Part shown: piece after piece, positions 33,894-44,016 of the stretch
How positions within the stretch are numbered: the stretch's first letter is position 1
Layout: each line of letters starts with the position of its first letter
Source of the DNA: Methylocystis sp. ATCC 49242
GTDB taxonomy: Bacteria > Pseudomonadota > Alphaproteobacteria > Rhizobiales > Beijerinckiaceae
Assembly (NCBI RefSeq): GCF_000188155.2
Contig: NZ_KE124774.1
Location: forward strand, 4,170,934-4,234,933
DNA: 64,000 bases
Reading direction: 5' to 3'
Notes under the pieces: generated by a model
Told to the model about the DNA's origin: nothing
The model's input: only the letters and a program-made list of their open reading frames with translations
The model's database searches: none
Position numbers and translations under genes: made by a program

Positions 33894-35294
33894 ATGACAG
33901 ATATCGCGACAGCGGAGGCGGCCGGGCAGAGCCGCAAGGTCGCCGCCGCCAAGGCCTCGATCGCGGCGAGCGCGCTGCTGGCGAGCGCCAAGCTTGCCGC
34001 CGGCCTGTGGTCGGGCTCGCTGGCGCTGCTCTCCGAGGCCGGCCACGCCTTCGTCGACACGGGCGCCACCGTGCTGACCTATTTTGCGGTGCGGGAGGCG
34101 GAGAAGCCCGCCGACGCCGAGCATCACTATGGACATGGCAAATACGAGGCGCTGGCCGCGCTCGTCGAGACCGGATTTCTCTTCGGCCTCGCCCTGCTCG
34201 TCGTCGGCGAGGCGATCCGCCGCCTGGGCGAAGCGCATGTCGAGATCGACGCCGGCTGGCCGGTATTTGGCGTGCTCGGCGTTTCCATCCTCGTCGATTT
34301 CGTTCGTTCGCGCCAACTGGGCGCGATTGCGCAAGAGGAGCGCAGCGACGCGCTCGCCGCCGATGCATTGCATTTCGCGAGCGACCTGCTGTCGTCGATC
34401 CTCGTGCTTCTCGGGATCGTCGCCACCCATTTCGGATTCATGCAGGGCGACGCGATCGCCTCCTTCGGCGTCGCGGCCTTCATTTCCGTCGCCGGTTATC
34501 GACTTGGCCGTCGCACCATCAGCACGCTACTGGACGCGGCGCCGGGCGAACTTGCGTCGGAGATCGAAAAGGCGATTTCCGAAGCGCCGGGCGTCATATC
34601 TCTGGACGAACTGCGACTGCGCACTGTCGGGGCCGATGTGATCGGCGAAGCGACGATCGGCGTCGCGCGCGGCTTGCGCGTCGAGCAGGCGGCGCGCATC
34701 AAGGAGGCGGTCGGCGCAGCAATCGCTTCCGTCGCGCCGCAGGCGCGCGTCACCCTTGCGCTCGAAGCGCGCGCGCTCGATGACGAAACGGTTGTGGAGC
34801 GCACAATGCTCGTCGCCGCGCGGCGGCATCTTTCCGCGCATCACATCATCGCGCAACAGATCGGCGACCGATTGTCGATCGGCCTCGACATCGAACTCGA
34901 CGGCGCCATGCCGATCAGCCGCGCGCACGCGATCGCCACCGATTTCGAGCGCGCGATCCGTGACGAATTCGGCGCCGACGTCGAGATCGAGACTCACATC
35001 GATCCGCTCGCGCCGCATGTGCTGACCGGCCGCGACGTCGTCCCATCCGTCGTCGCGGAGATCGAGGCCGCGCTTGTGCGCAGCAGTGAGGCGGTCGGCT
35101 ATATCGCCGACGTGCACGACGTGCGTGTGCGCGACACTTCCGGCGGATGGGTCGTCAAATATCATTGCCGCGTCGACCCGACCGAATCTGTCGAGACGGT
35201 TCACACGGCGGTCGATGAAATCGAGCGGCGCATGCGCGACGCATATCCGGCGATCCTGCGGATCGTCGGCCATGCGGAGCCCTACGACCACTAG
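33894..35294 (+). CDS. Cation diffusion facilitator family metal transporter with extended C-terminus
   Basis: 466 residues, longer than the usual ~300 of FieF/CDF. Six membrane helices occupy ~20-205. Metal site A has HxxxD in TM2 (GHAFVD) and HxxxD in TM5 (DALHFASD), the zinc/iron pattern, and HHYGHGKYEALAAL precedes TM3. The C-terminal ~260 residues appear to hold three consecutive ferredoxin-like (ZT_dimer type) units, starting about residues 220, 310 and 395, with repeated beta patterns such as ELRLRTVGAD, GLDIELDGAM and DVHDVRVRDTSGGW. It exports divalent metal from the cytoplasm. Metal choice cannot be read safely. Followed by a repeat hairpin, then xseB. Confidence 0.92.
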   Translation: MTDIATAEAAGQSRKVAAAKASIAASALLASAKLAAGLWSGSLALLSEAGHAFVDTGATVLTYFAVREAEKPADAEHHYGHGKYEALAALVETGFLFGLALLVVGEAIRRLGEAHVEIDAGWPVFGVLGVSILVDFVRSRQLGAIAQEERSDALAADALHFASDLLSSILVLLGIVATHFGFMQGDAIASFGVAAFISVAGYRLGRRTISTLLDAAPGELASEIEKAISEAPGVISLDELRLRTVGADVIGEATIGVARGLRVEQAARIKEAVGAAIASVAPQARVTLALEARALDDETVVERTMLVAARRHLSAHHIIAQQIGDRLSIGLDIELDGAMPISRAHAIATDFERAIRDEFGADVEIETHIDPLAPHVLTGRDVVPSVVAEIEAALVRSSEAVGYIADVHDVRVRDTSGGWVVKYHCRVDPTESVETVHTAVDEIERRMRDAYPAILRIVGHAEPYDH

Positions 35295-35378
35295 GCGCGT
35301 TCAGGAAAAAGCGTATGCGGTTTTTTGTCCGAACGCGCCACACAACATGAAGCGAAAGCAAATTCGGGGAATTTGCTT
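35294..35378. repeat. Intergenic palindromic repeat, Rhizobiales type
   Basis: Two hairpins in tandem between the CDF gene and xseB. The first has 9-base perfect arms at 35294-35302 and 35331-35339 enclosing an A-run/T-run inner stem. The second has perfect 9-base arms around 35357-35365 and 35369-35377. The first resembles, from memory, a palindrome scattered through intergenic spaces of many Rhizobiales genomes. I found no second copy in this window. Confidence 0.5.
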
Positions 35379-35405
35379 CAAGCGCGTCTGCGCGAAGGAG
35401 GAGCC

Positions 35406-35666
35406 ATGACCAGCAAAGCAGCGGACGCGAGCGCGGACATTGCGGCAATGCCGTTCGAGAAAGCCATGCAGGAACTCGAGCGCATCGTCGGCGAACTGGA
35501 AAAAGGTTCGGTTTCGCTCGATGATTCCGTTACGCTCTACGCGCGCGGCAAGGCGCTTCAGGAGCGCTGCGAGAAACTGCTCGCCGAGGCCGAAGCGCGC
35601 GTCGAAAAGATCACGCTCGGCGAGAACGGCGCGCCGAAGGGCGTCGCGCCGCTCGATGTGGAATAG
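35406..35666 (+). CDS. xseB: Exodeoxyribonuclease VII small subunit
   Basis: 86 residues from ATG 35406, preceded by AAGGAGGAG. The whole protein is the XseB coiled-coil: MPFEKAMQELERIVGELEKGSVSLDDSVTLYARGKALQERCEKLL, with the family helix-turn-helix pattern. It is required by XseA, the nuclease subunit, to degrade single-stranded DNA; xseA is not in this window. Small acidic protein, cytoplasmic. It is downstream of the repeat hairpins, so it may have its own promoter. Confidence 0.96.
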   Translation: MTSKAADASADIAAMPFEKAMQELERIVGELEKGSVSLDDSVTLYARGKALQERCEKLLAEAEARVEKITLGENGAPKGVAPLDVE

Positions 35667-35689
35667 GGCGCTGTCGCCGATTCCGCCGA

Positions 35690-36181
35690 CTATTCGAGTT
35701 CGATCACGACGCCTTCGGCGCCAAGCGCCGTCTGCAGGCCTTCTCGTTTTCCCGCGAGACTCAGCATGACGCCCTTGGCGTTGCGCAGCCACATTCTGCC
35801 TTTGCCCATGTCGCCCAGCGCCCATCCGCTACGAATTGCGGCATAGGGGCCGGGGAAGTCGGAAATATTATCGAGTCCATAAACTTCGCCGGACGCATTG
35901 AGACGCGAAGCGCCGATGCCGCCGACGCCCAGCCCTCCCAGCTTGAAATTGTAAGTGCGGCCCTTGTAGGTCAGCTTGCCGCCGCCGACGGCGCCCGATG
36001 CGAGGAAGGCGACCTGCACCTGGTGAATGCTGATCTTGCCCGAGGGCGGCGTCGTGGGCCGTTCCTCTGCGCTTGCCGCAGCAACGGCGCCGAGCGCGAG
36101 CAGCCCCGCAATCGCGCCGCGCGACAGCCTCCGGCAAGTTTGCATTCGTCGACCGGAAATCCCTTCATTCATTGTTGTCAT
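35690..36181 (-). CDS. Exported EipA/DUF1134-like protein
   Basis: 163 residues. Start ATG 36181 is preceded by GAGG; ATGs at 36172 and 36145 are alternatives. A signal peptide follows (around RGAIAGLLALGAVAAASAEE). The mature part has KISIHQVQVAFLASGAVGGGKLTYKGRTYNFKLGGLGVGGIG, EVYGLDNISDFPGPYAAI and NAKGVMLSLAGKREGLQTALGAEGVVIEL. This ordered pattern resembles DUF1134, the periplasmic EipA family that supports envelope integrity in Brucella, but the match is from memory and only moderate. It is convergent with xseB and alone. Confidence 0.65.
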   Translation of the reverse strand: MTTMNEGISGRRMQTCRRLSRGAIAGLLALGAVAAASAEERPTTPPSGKISIHQVQVAFLASGAVGGGKLTYKGRTYNFKLGGLGVGGIGASRLNASGEVYGLDNISDFPGPYAAIRSGWALGDMGKGRMWLRNAKGVMLSLAGKREGLQTALGAEGVVIELE

Positions 36182-36275
36182 TACAGCCTCGAATTGCTCG
36201 CGCTTGGTTATCTCTACCCTCTGTTGCGCATCGCGGGGGCATAGTCCAGACAAAAGGCCAGGTCGAGGTTTGAAG

Positions 36276-37517
36276 TCACTGCGTGGTCACCGGGCGGTCG
36301 GGCAGGTACCAGAAGGGTCTTTCCACTTCCACCAGCGACCGTCCCGGATCGCCCGCCTTTTTGCCGTCGCGAATGAGCGCGACGAGATCCGCGCGAACAG
36401 CCGGATCGGACAGGAAATAGCTGTGCCCGATGAGACCGCCGCCGCCCTGTGAGGAAATGAAATCGGCGACGCCCGCCGCGTTAGTCATGAATTTCGTTTC
36501 ACCCGGATCTGCATGCGCGTCGAGAAGGCCGAGGCGCAACTGGCTGCCGAACAGGAACTTCGACAGGCTCAACGCCCTGTCGCCAGTCGATGAGTAGACG
36601 GTGAAGTGCAACTGGCCGGGATTGAAGACGACGCTTCGCCGGGGCGCGCGGCCATAGGACAGGTCCGGATCCGACGGGACGCCGAACAATCTTGCGACGG
36701 CCACGTCGATGTCGATGTCGGGCGCGGCCAGGATGACGTTGGCGATCTTGAACCGCGATGACAGGGAACCCTGCGTCACATAGGCTTCGATCCCGAGATG
36801 CTGCAGGGCCGACGTCAGCACGTCCGTGCCGCGGCTGTGGGCGAGGAAATGCAGTCGCTTCAGCCCCGGCGTGCCGGCGATGACGCGAATGGCCTTGCGG
36901 ATGTCGATCACGGCGAACTCGCCGGATTCGCGATCGACATTGTAGCCGAAGAGGATGCCCTTCGATCCGCCGGCCGGCCATGTCAGCGCGATGCAGACGA
37001 AATCCTGCGGCCCGAGATCGTTGCAAAGCTGCGCGGCGGATTTCGCCGCGTCGTCGAAACTGTTGTTGTACCCATGGACGAAGACAACGATCTCCTTGCG
37101 GCTCGTCGCGGCGAGCCGGCGCTGGATCTCGCTCTGCATGTCGGCCACCGAGCGTTCATGCGCCGCGACGGTCCCGGACTCACGCCGGATGCCGCCTTTC
37201 ACGCGCTCCAACCCGTAGGGCGTCGCCGGGAAGCGGCCCATTTCGACTGGCGGCGCGACAAACGCTGCGTCGGCGTCTCGGCCAGACACCGCCACCTCGC
37301 CGAACGCCAGCGCATGTGAACGCCCCGAGTTGTATGAGACGGTCCCGTCTTCCCGCGCGATCGACGCGCGGTTGGTGACATAGAAAATGTCGAGCGCCGA
37401 GCCGCCGCCGCCGGACGCGCCGGGATTAATGACATTGGCCGCCGGAGAGACGGACTGGCAGCCGCAGACGGAAACCGCAGCGACCAGCAAAGCGATGGAT
37501 CGGACCAGTCTCCACAT
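36276..37517 (-). CDS. Lipoprotein alpha/beta hydrolase (DUF900)
   Basis: 413 residues. The N-terminus is a lipoprotein signal with a lipobox VCGC (MWRLVRSIALLVAAVSVCGC), so it should be membrane-anchored by acylation. The hydrolase fold has DIFYVTNRAS, VVFVHGYNNSFDDAAKSAAQ and the nucleophile elbow AHSRGTDVL (Ser). A later conserved Asp/His is probably in the AAPDIDIDV and GLIGHSYFLSD segments. DUF900 proteins are serine hydrolases of unknown substrate, likely esterases acting on lipids or surface polymers. It precedes the DUF3422 gene in the opposite order but same direction. Confidence 0.87.
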   Translation of the reverse strand: MWRLVRSIALLVAAVSVCGCQSVSPAANVINPGASGGGGSALDIFYVTNRASIAREDGTVSYNSGRSHALAFGEVAVSGRDADAAFVAPPVEMGRFPATPYGLERVKGGIRRESGTVAAHERSVADMQSEIQRRLAATSRKEIVVFVHGYNNSFDDAAKSAAQLCNDLGPQDFVCIALTWPAGGSKGILFGYNVDRESGEFAVIDIRKAIRVIAGTPGLKRLHFLAHSRGTDVLTSALQHLGIEAYVTQGSLSSRFKIANVILAAPDIDIDVAVARLFGVPSDPDLSYGRAPRRSVVFNPGQLHFTVYSSTGDRALSLSKFLFGSQLRLGLLDAHADPGETKFMTNAAGVADFISSQGGGGLIGHSYFLSDPAVRADLVALIRDGKKAGDPGRSLVEVERPFWYLPDRPVTTQ

Positions 37518-37612
37518 GAGAGCGTCTCTCGAAAATCTGCCCAGGCATGGCTAACATGAAAGCTGTACCCATAAAAAATTGTCGAGAACAAGCAAAAGCT
37601 TGAGGTTTGGCG

Positions 37613-38929
37613 TCATTCGACCCGTTCTTCCTTCGCCGCGCGGCTCGACAGAAACCGCACGCGCGCCATGTAGGCCCAGGCGATAAGCAGCGACACCGGC
37701 AGCGCCAGCGCCGCCGCTTTTTCGGCGGACATTCCCGCGGGCAGCAGGCCCAATTCCTTCAAATCCTTGGCGAAATAAGCGAAAAGCCCGACGAGATAAT
37801 AGGCGAGGCCCGCCATGGATATGCCCTGCACCATGCGGTTCAGGCGCATTTGCAGACGCGTGCGGCGAACCATGTCGTCGAGCAGCGCGCCGTTCTGGCG
37901 CTCCATGTCGAGCGTCGCGCCGGTGCGCATCAGATTGGTCACGCGTCCGACGTCGCTGGAAAAGCGGATTTGCCGCGCCTCGACCGCATTACAGGTTTCG
38001 ATCGCCGGATCGAAGCGGGCGCTCAGGAAATTCGAGAAGGTCACATATTGGCCTTCCTTGGCCTCCTGAAGAAGCTCGAGCCGGTTCTTCACCAATGCGT
38101 TGTAGGCGCGGCTCGCCCCGAAGCGAAAACCGGTGCGCGTCGACAGCGCTTCGCTTCTGGCGAGAAGATCGGACAGACGCCTGAGCAGGTCCTGATTGGC
38201 GCGCGGGTCATGGCCCGCGCTGAGCGCCTGCGTTATCGCGGAAAGGTCCTGCTCCATGGCGCGCAGTTGCGGCGACACTTCCCGCGCGAGCGGCAGGCCG
38301 AGCAGCGCCATGGTGCGATAGGTCTCGACCTCCAGCACGCGCTGCGCAAGGCGGCCCGCCTCCAGCGTCGAGGCGTGCAGCGTGCGGATAGCGAAGCGTG
38401 TGAAGCCATAGGGATCGACGGCGAAATCGGTCAGCACATTGGCGCATTCCTTGCCGACGCCGATGACGCAGAGGCTCTGTGAATTGAAGACGCCCGCAAG
38501 CTCCTCGAGCGGCCGGTCGCGATCGACGACGCAAAGATGCGACTTGACGATGACCCGGCCCGGCGGGCGGAACGAAATCTCGCCCGTGGCGAGCGGATCG
38601 GGGTGGCTGAAAGGCGCCGCCGCGTCGAGGGCCGTCGACCAGGTGTAGGTGGTGAATTCGGTGTGCTGTTCCCAGCGCAGCCGCCACTGGCCGAATATGA
38701 AATAATGAAACTTCGCGTCCGGCGCCGGCCCGTTGGCGCCCTGGCTCCACGCCAGCTGCTCGACCGCCGCACGATCGGCGGCGGCCTCCTGGTGGTTGGT
38801 CGCGAAGGCGAAATGATAAATGCGGCGCGGAACCTTCAGCGGCAGGAAAGGGCGCGCATGCAGCTCCGCAAGCACCGCGTCGCGCCACTCATGATCGACC
38901 CACTGTGCGCCGTCGTCCGCTCCGACCAT
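37613..38929 (-). CDS. DUF3422 family membrane protein
   Basis: 438 residues. The family N-terminus is plain: LAELHARPFLPLKVPRRIYHFAF. A long soluble region of about 350 residues with coiled-coil-like helices (ASTLEAGRLAQRVLEVETYRT; MERQNGALLDDMVRRTRLQMRL) ends in two C-terminal membrane helices (GISMAGLAYYLVGLFAYF and ALALPVSLLIAWAYMA). DUF3422 is a widespread proteobacterial family with no assigned function; location is the inner membrane with the bulk in the cytoplasm. Alone in its direction, with the DUF900 gene 95 bases downstream. Confidence 0.9.
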   Translation of the reverse strand: MVGADDGAQWVDHEWRDAVLAELHARPFLPLKVPRRIYHFAFATNHQEAAADRAAVEQLAWSQGANGPAPDAKFHYFIFGQWRLRWEQHTEFTTYTWSTALDAAAPFSHPDPLATGEISFRPPGRVIVKSHLCVVDRDRPLEELAGVFNSQSLCVIGVGKECANVLTDFAVDPYGFTRFAIRTLHASTLEAGRLAQRVLEVETYRTMALLGLPLAREVSPQLRAMEQDLSAITQALSAGHDPRANQDLLRRLSDLLARSEALSTRTGFRFGASRAYNALVKNRLELLQEAKEGQYVTFSNFLSARFDPAIETCNAVEARQIRFSSDVGRVTNLMRTGATLDMERQNGALLDDMVRRTRLQMRLNRMVQGISMAGLAYYLVGLFAYFAKDLKELGLLPAGMSAEKAAALALPVSLLIAWAYMARVRFLSSRAAKEERVE

Positions 38930-39160
38930 ATTTGTCCCTCCAACGCCGCTCAGCTTATAGCCGCGGGCCGCGCCGGATGGCGAGTGTAAAGGGCGCCCGG
39001 ATCGTGGCGCTGTTTCGCGGCGAGAACGCTCCGCAAGAAGTCTGGGGAGCGGGCGGAAGGAGGGCCGTCCCCCGAAATTCGACCCCCGAAGCCCTGCGAG
39101 CTTTGAATCCAGGTCCGCGGCGCATATATGAGATGCTCAACCTTGAGGCGACGTATCGTA

Positions 39161-39394
39161 ATGTCCGACGACACCAGCGACGAAATGAACGGATTGGCTG
39201 ATCCTTTCAGCTACGAGGATCTCGTTTCCCAGCGCGCCATGGCCTTCTATCATGTCGCCAGACTCACGGACACGATCAAGGACGAGGCCGTCAAAGAGCT
39301 CTGCCTGACGATGCTGCGCAAGCTCAATTCGAGCATCAGGGCGCCATCGACGGCCGACGTGCGCTCGATCGAGGGCGGCAAGAGCGCGGGCTGA
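39161..39394 (+). CDS. Small conserved protein, 77 residues
   Basis: Start ATG 39161 gives MSDDTSDEMNGLADPFSYED. The product is acidic and helical, with no signal or membrane segment. A middle helix RAMAFYHVARLTDTIKDEAVKELCLTMLRKL resembles a binding helix of a small regulatory protein, but no family is recognised. It faces a convergent membrane protein gene 9 bases beyond its stop. The 231-base space upstream should contain its promoter and that of the DUF3422 gene. Confidence 0.6.
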   Translation: MSDDTSDEMNGLADPFSYEDLVSQRAMAFYHVARLTDTIKDEAVKELCLTMLRKLNSSIRAPSTADVRSIEGGKSAG

Positions 39395-39403
39395 GCCGCG
39401 GTA

Positions 39404-39868
39404 TCAGCTCTCGCGGGACTTGTTCGGATCCGTCTTCGAGGCGCGGATGTTGAAGATCTCCCCACGGTATATCTTCTTGCCGTCCGGGTAGGCGGCCAGC
39501 GTCTGCTTGCCGGAATGGGTGCGGTTGTCGACCGGCGAGACATAGTCGTAATCGACCGTAACCTTGTATTTCACCGTGAAGTCCTGCCAACTCGGGTGAT
39601 TCTTCGCGAGATATTGCGCCTTGTCGCAGGCGAGCGTGTCCGACGTCGTCCTCGTGCGTCCGGCGCGCTTTTCAAGATAGCAGACTTCCTGCACATTGGT
39701 GACGCGCGCCTGGACCGGCAGGTAATTGGCGTTCTTGTCATAGCGGTCGTAAATGTAGAAACCGCCGACGCCCAGAGCGACGAGCCCGAAGCTCATCACG
39801 CGATTTGCGCCGTAATTCAGCAATCCGTTAATCATGACGATGATCCATTGCCCGAAATTTCGGAGCAT
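39404..39868 (-). CDS. Small membrane protein, 154 residues
   Basis: ATG 39868 is chosen over a TTG 12 bases earlier. One hydrophobic segment (VMSFGLVALGVGGFYIY, ~25-41) anchors a soluble part with Cys pairs (VQEVCYLEKR, DTLACDKAQY) and VKYKVTVDYDYVSPVDNRTHSGKQTL, a beta-strand-rich DUF3592-like region. Probably a periplasmic or inner-membrane protein. No named family recognised with confidence. Confidence 0.6.
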   Translation of the reverse strand: MLRNFGQWIIVMINGLLNYGANRVMSFGLVALGVGGFYIYDRYDKNANYLPVQARVTNVQEVCYLEKRAGRTRTTSDTLACDKAQYLAKNHPSWQDFTVKYKVTVDYDYVSPVDNRTHSGKQTLAAYPDGKKIYRGEIFNIRASKTDPNKSRES

Positions 39869-39948
39869 CGTCGCGCGCAAAGTGTTGCGGCCAGGCTAAA
39901 GCTCTGGCCGCAGTTGAGACTATCCTTAAGCGTCGCTTGCCGCAGGCG

Positions 39949-41715
<1,767 letters not shown>

Positions 41716-42129
41716 TTACCAGCCCCAGCCGCCGCCCCATCCGCCCCAGCCGCCATAGGCCGGATAGGCGTAGCCATAGCCGTACGACGGATAATAGTAT
41801 CCGCCGCCGTAGTAGGGGTAGTAGCCGCCATAATAGCTGTTGCTCGAGGCCGCCGCGAGGCCAGCGCCGAGAAGGCCGAGGCCCACGCCCGCCGCCACGG
41901 CGGCGCCGGGGTTGTATCCGCGGCGGTAGTAGCCGCCATAATAGCCCCGGCGGTAATAGCCTCCGCCCCAGCCACGGCGATACCAGACCTTGTCGACAGG
42001 CGCCGACAGCGAGACGGTCGAGGGAGGCGCCGCCCCCATGGGACCCGCCAGAACCTCCTCGGGAACGGCGGTCGCCAGCACGGCGCCGCACAGGGCGCCG
42101 GAGAGCGCGGTCTTGAAAACATTACGCAT
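41716..42129 (-). CDS. Exported Gly/Tyr-rich low-complexity protein
   Basis: 137 residues. Start ATG 42129 follows a strong GGAGG. A signal peptide (MRNVFKTALSGALCGAVLATA) precedes a mature part with YRRG/GGYY tandem repeats, a hydrophobic Gly/Ala segment (GAAVAAGVGLGLLGAGLAAA), and a C-terminal YYGG/YYP/WGG-rich tail ending GGWGW. Composition resembles bacterial surface or cell-wall-associated glycine/tyrosine-rich proteins. Its function is not known. It has its own terminator and probably its own promoter. I infer export, not enzyme activity. Confidence 0.75.
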   Translation of the reverse strand: MRNVFKTALSGALCGAVLATAVPEEVLAGPMGAAPPSTVSLSAPVDKVWYRRGWGGGYYRRGYYGGYYRRGYNPGAAVAAGVGLGLLGAGLAAASSNSYYGGYYPYYGGGYYYPSYGYGYAYPAYGGWGGWGGGWGW

Positions 42130-42273
42130 AATCTGCCTCCATCTTGCGGCCACAGAGCATGGTGACGCCCCCGCCTCGCCAAGCTCACGCACCAATATGC
42201 GCTATGTAAACCGCTTTTGAACACCGTCGAGGGGCGATAGGGCGTCTTTTCGCCCCGTAACGTAAACGGAGAC

Positions 42274-42723
42274 TCAGCCGTTGGCGCCGACGCTGGCCGC
42301 GACGCCGCGCGTGAAATCGACGAGACGTTCGCGGAAAAAATCCCGGGTGCGCGCGGCCGTCACCGGATGCTGTTCGAGAATCTGGTGAAAAAGCGCGCGG
42401 CTGATCCTGAGCACGGTCGCCGGCTCGCGCGCGACGGCGGTGACGGGCCGCAACGACGGGGCGACGAGCGCGGTCTCCCCGATCAGCGCCCAGGGCCGCA
42501 CGAACCGCGCCGCCGGACGGCCGTCGTCATAGGGATCCAGGGCGATCGTGCCCATGGTCAGGATAAAGCCGCCGTCCGACGGTTCGCCCCGGCGAAAAAG
42601 CGTGTCCCCGGCGCGCATCAGCCGCGTTTCGGAGGAGAAGGCGAGCATGCGCAGGGCGCCGGCCTCGAAGATCGCGAAAAGCGGAATACGCGTGAGATTG
42701 CTGATGTCGTCGTCGAGCGTCAT
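42274..42723 (-). CDS. Cyclic nucleotide-binding domain protein, no DNA-binding domain
   Basis: 149 residues, a single cNMP-binding fold: LTRIPLFAIFEAGALRMLAF, GDTLFRRGEPSDGGFILTMG, the phosphate-binding cassette region RPWALIGETALVAPSLRPVTAVA and the C-helix FHQILEQHPVTAARTRDFF. Unlike CRP/FNR it ends before any helix-turn-helix, so it must act by protein contact or as a sensor domain alone. It is encoded beside an orphan response regulator with a 39-base gap in the same direction. Which nucleotide binds is unknown; the phosphate cassette Arg is present. Confidence 0.88.
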   Translation of the reverse strand: MTLDDDISNLTRIPLFAIFEAGALRMLAFSSETRLMRAGDTLFRRGEPSDGGFILTMGTIALDPYDDGRPAARFVRPWALIGETALVAPSLRPVTAVAREPATVLRISRALFHQILEQHPVTAARTRDFFRERLVDFTRGVAASVGANG

Positions 42724-42762
42724 GGTCGTTCCGCTGGCCTGCGAGAAAGTCTTATAGATTTT

Positions 42763-43398
42763 TCACGCCAAGGGAACCACTGCTCCGCTCTCGCTATTGT
42801 CGACAGGCGCGGCGAGACGGTAGCCGCCATATTCGGTCAGAAGACGGCGCGGGCGCGCGGGGTCCGCCTCGATCTTGCGCCGCAGCCGGTGAATGTGAGT
42901 TTCGAGCGTCCGGGTCGAAACATTGGGTCCATATCCCCAGACCTCGCTGAGCAGCGTAGCCTTGGAGACGACGGCGCCATCGGCCTGCATGAGCCGGGCG
43001 AAGATCGCCGTCTCCTTTTCCGTCAGCCGAGCCGCTGGCGCCGGATCCGCGCGGGCTGCGGCTGGAGAATGCGCCGCCGCGATGCAGGCGGCGAGGTCCG
43101 CGAAACGGAAGGGTCGCTTCAAAGTCGCAGCGGCGCCCGGACAACGCCTGTCGTCACTGGAAATGACGATGGCGGCGCCGGTAAAGCCCGCCTGACGAAA
43201 CCGGGCGATCGAGGCGGCCGGATCATTTCCGCAAGCCTTGTCGTCTAGGACCAGCACGTCCGGCCAGGGCGGCGCGAGCGCCGAGAGACGTGCGGGCGCC
43301 TCGTATAGCTCTACACCCCCCAGCGTCCCGAATTGCTCGGCGAGGCTCGCTGTCAAAGCGTCGTCGGCGGCGATGAGAATTTTGCGCGGCGAGGTCAT
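42763..43398 (-). CDS. OmpR/PhoB-type response regulator, orphan
   Basis: 211 residues from ATG 43398. The receiver domain (~1-115) begins KILIAADDALTASLAEQFG, has the phospho-acceptor in DVLVLDDKACGND (Asp52), and ends with the conserved Lys in LKRPFRF. The DNA-binding winged helix (~125-205) has RLTEKETAIFARLMQADGAVVSKATLLSEVWGY and THIHRLRRKIE. An extended frame upstream encodes no recognisable sequence and is not used. No histidine kinase is adjacent, although the cAMP-binding protein gene is next downstream. Confidence 0.9.
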   Translation of the reverse strand: MTSPRKILIAADDALTASLAEQFGTLGGVELYEAPARLSALAPPWPDVLVLDDKACGNDPAASIARFRQAGFTGAAIVISSDDRRCPGAAATLKRPFRFADLAACIAAAHSPAAARADPAPAARLTEKETAIFARLMQADGAVVSKATLLSEVWGYGPNVSTRTLETHIHRLRRKIEADPARPRRLLTEYGGYRLAAPVDNSESGAVVPLA

Positions 43399-43482
43399 GT
43401 CGGGGCGTTTTTTGCGATCTTTCGACTTGACGGTAAAAGCCTTGCTACGGACCGAACGATGCAATCCCGGCGATCTTCCATC

Positions 43483-44016
43483 ATGTCCATCGCGCGCGCA
43501 ACGACAGGGGTGACGCTTTTGCGCGTCGCCCGCCGCATCGGCGGCAAGCCGCATGAGGGGCGGCTTGCCGCGGGATCGCTCGTGCTGCCTTGCGCCATCG
43601 GCCGTTCGGGCGTCGCGCGCGACAAGCGCGAGGGCGACGGGGCGACTCCGGCGGGGCGCTGGCGTCTCCTGTATTTTTATTTGCGTCGTCCCTGTCCCAT
43701 GCGCCTGCCGTGGCGACTCGCGCGGCCCGACGACATCTGGTGCGACGACGCCGGCTCGTTTCTCTACAACAGGCCGCTTCGTGCGCCGTCGCGCCTCGGG
43801 CACGAGGAAATCTGGCGCGGGGACGGTCTCTATCACGTCGTCGGCGTGATGGATTACAATATCGTTCCCCGCGTGCGCGGACGGGGCAGCGCGATCTTCT
43901 TTCATATCGCGACGGACGATCTCGGCCCTACCGCGGGATGCGTGGCGCTGCGCGCGCGCGACATGGCCCGCCTGCTGCCGCGACTGGCGCGGGGCGCGAC
44001 GATTTATGTCGAATAA
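43483..44016 (+). CDS. L,D-transpeptidase (YkuD) family protein
   Basis: 177 residues from ATG 43483 (an ATG at 43459 is also possible). The catalytic end is HIATDDLGPTAGCVALRARDMARLL: the nucleophile Cys sits in TAGCVAL with His upstream, in the variant family without the SHGC motif. Earlier KREGDGATPAGRWRLLYFYLRR and DGLYHVVGVMDYN are family-specific. No clear signal peptide is visible, which is unusual for a peptidoglycan cross-linker; a related role in the cytoplasm is possible. Its 3' end overlaps the convergent yggS gene by 13 bases. Confidence 0.85.
   Translation: MSIARATTGVTLLRVARRIGGKPHEGRLAAGSLVLPCAIGRSGVARDKREGDGATPAGRWRLLYFYLRRPCPMRLPWRLARPDDIWCDDAGSFLYNRPLRAPSRLGHEEIWRGDGLYHVVGVMDYNIVPRVRGRGSAIFFHIATDDLGPTAGCVALRARDMARLLPRLARGATIYVE

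Noticed and set aside
42231-42256. A hairpin GGGGCGA...TCGCCCC upstream of the Gly/Tyr-rich gene
   Set aside because: An alternative inner pairing is equally likely and there is no T-run, so I do not call it a terminator.
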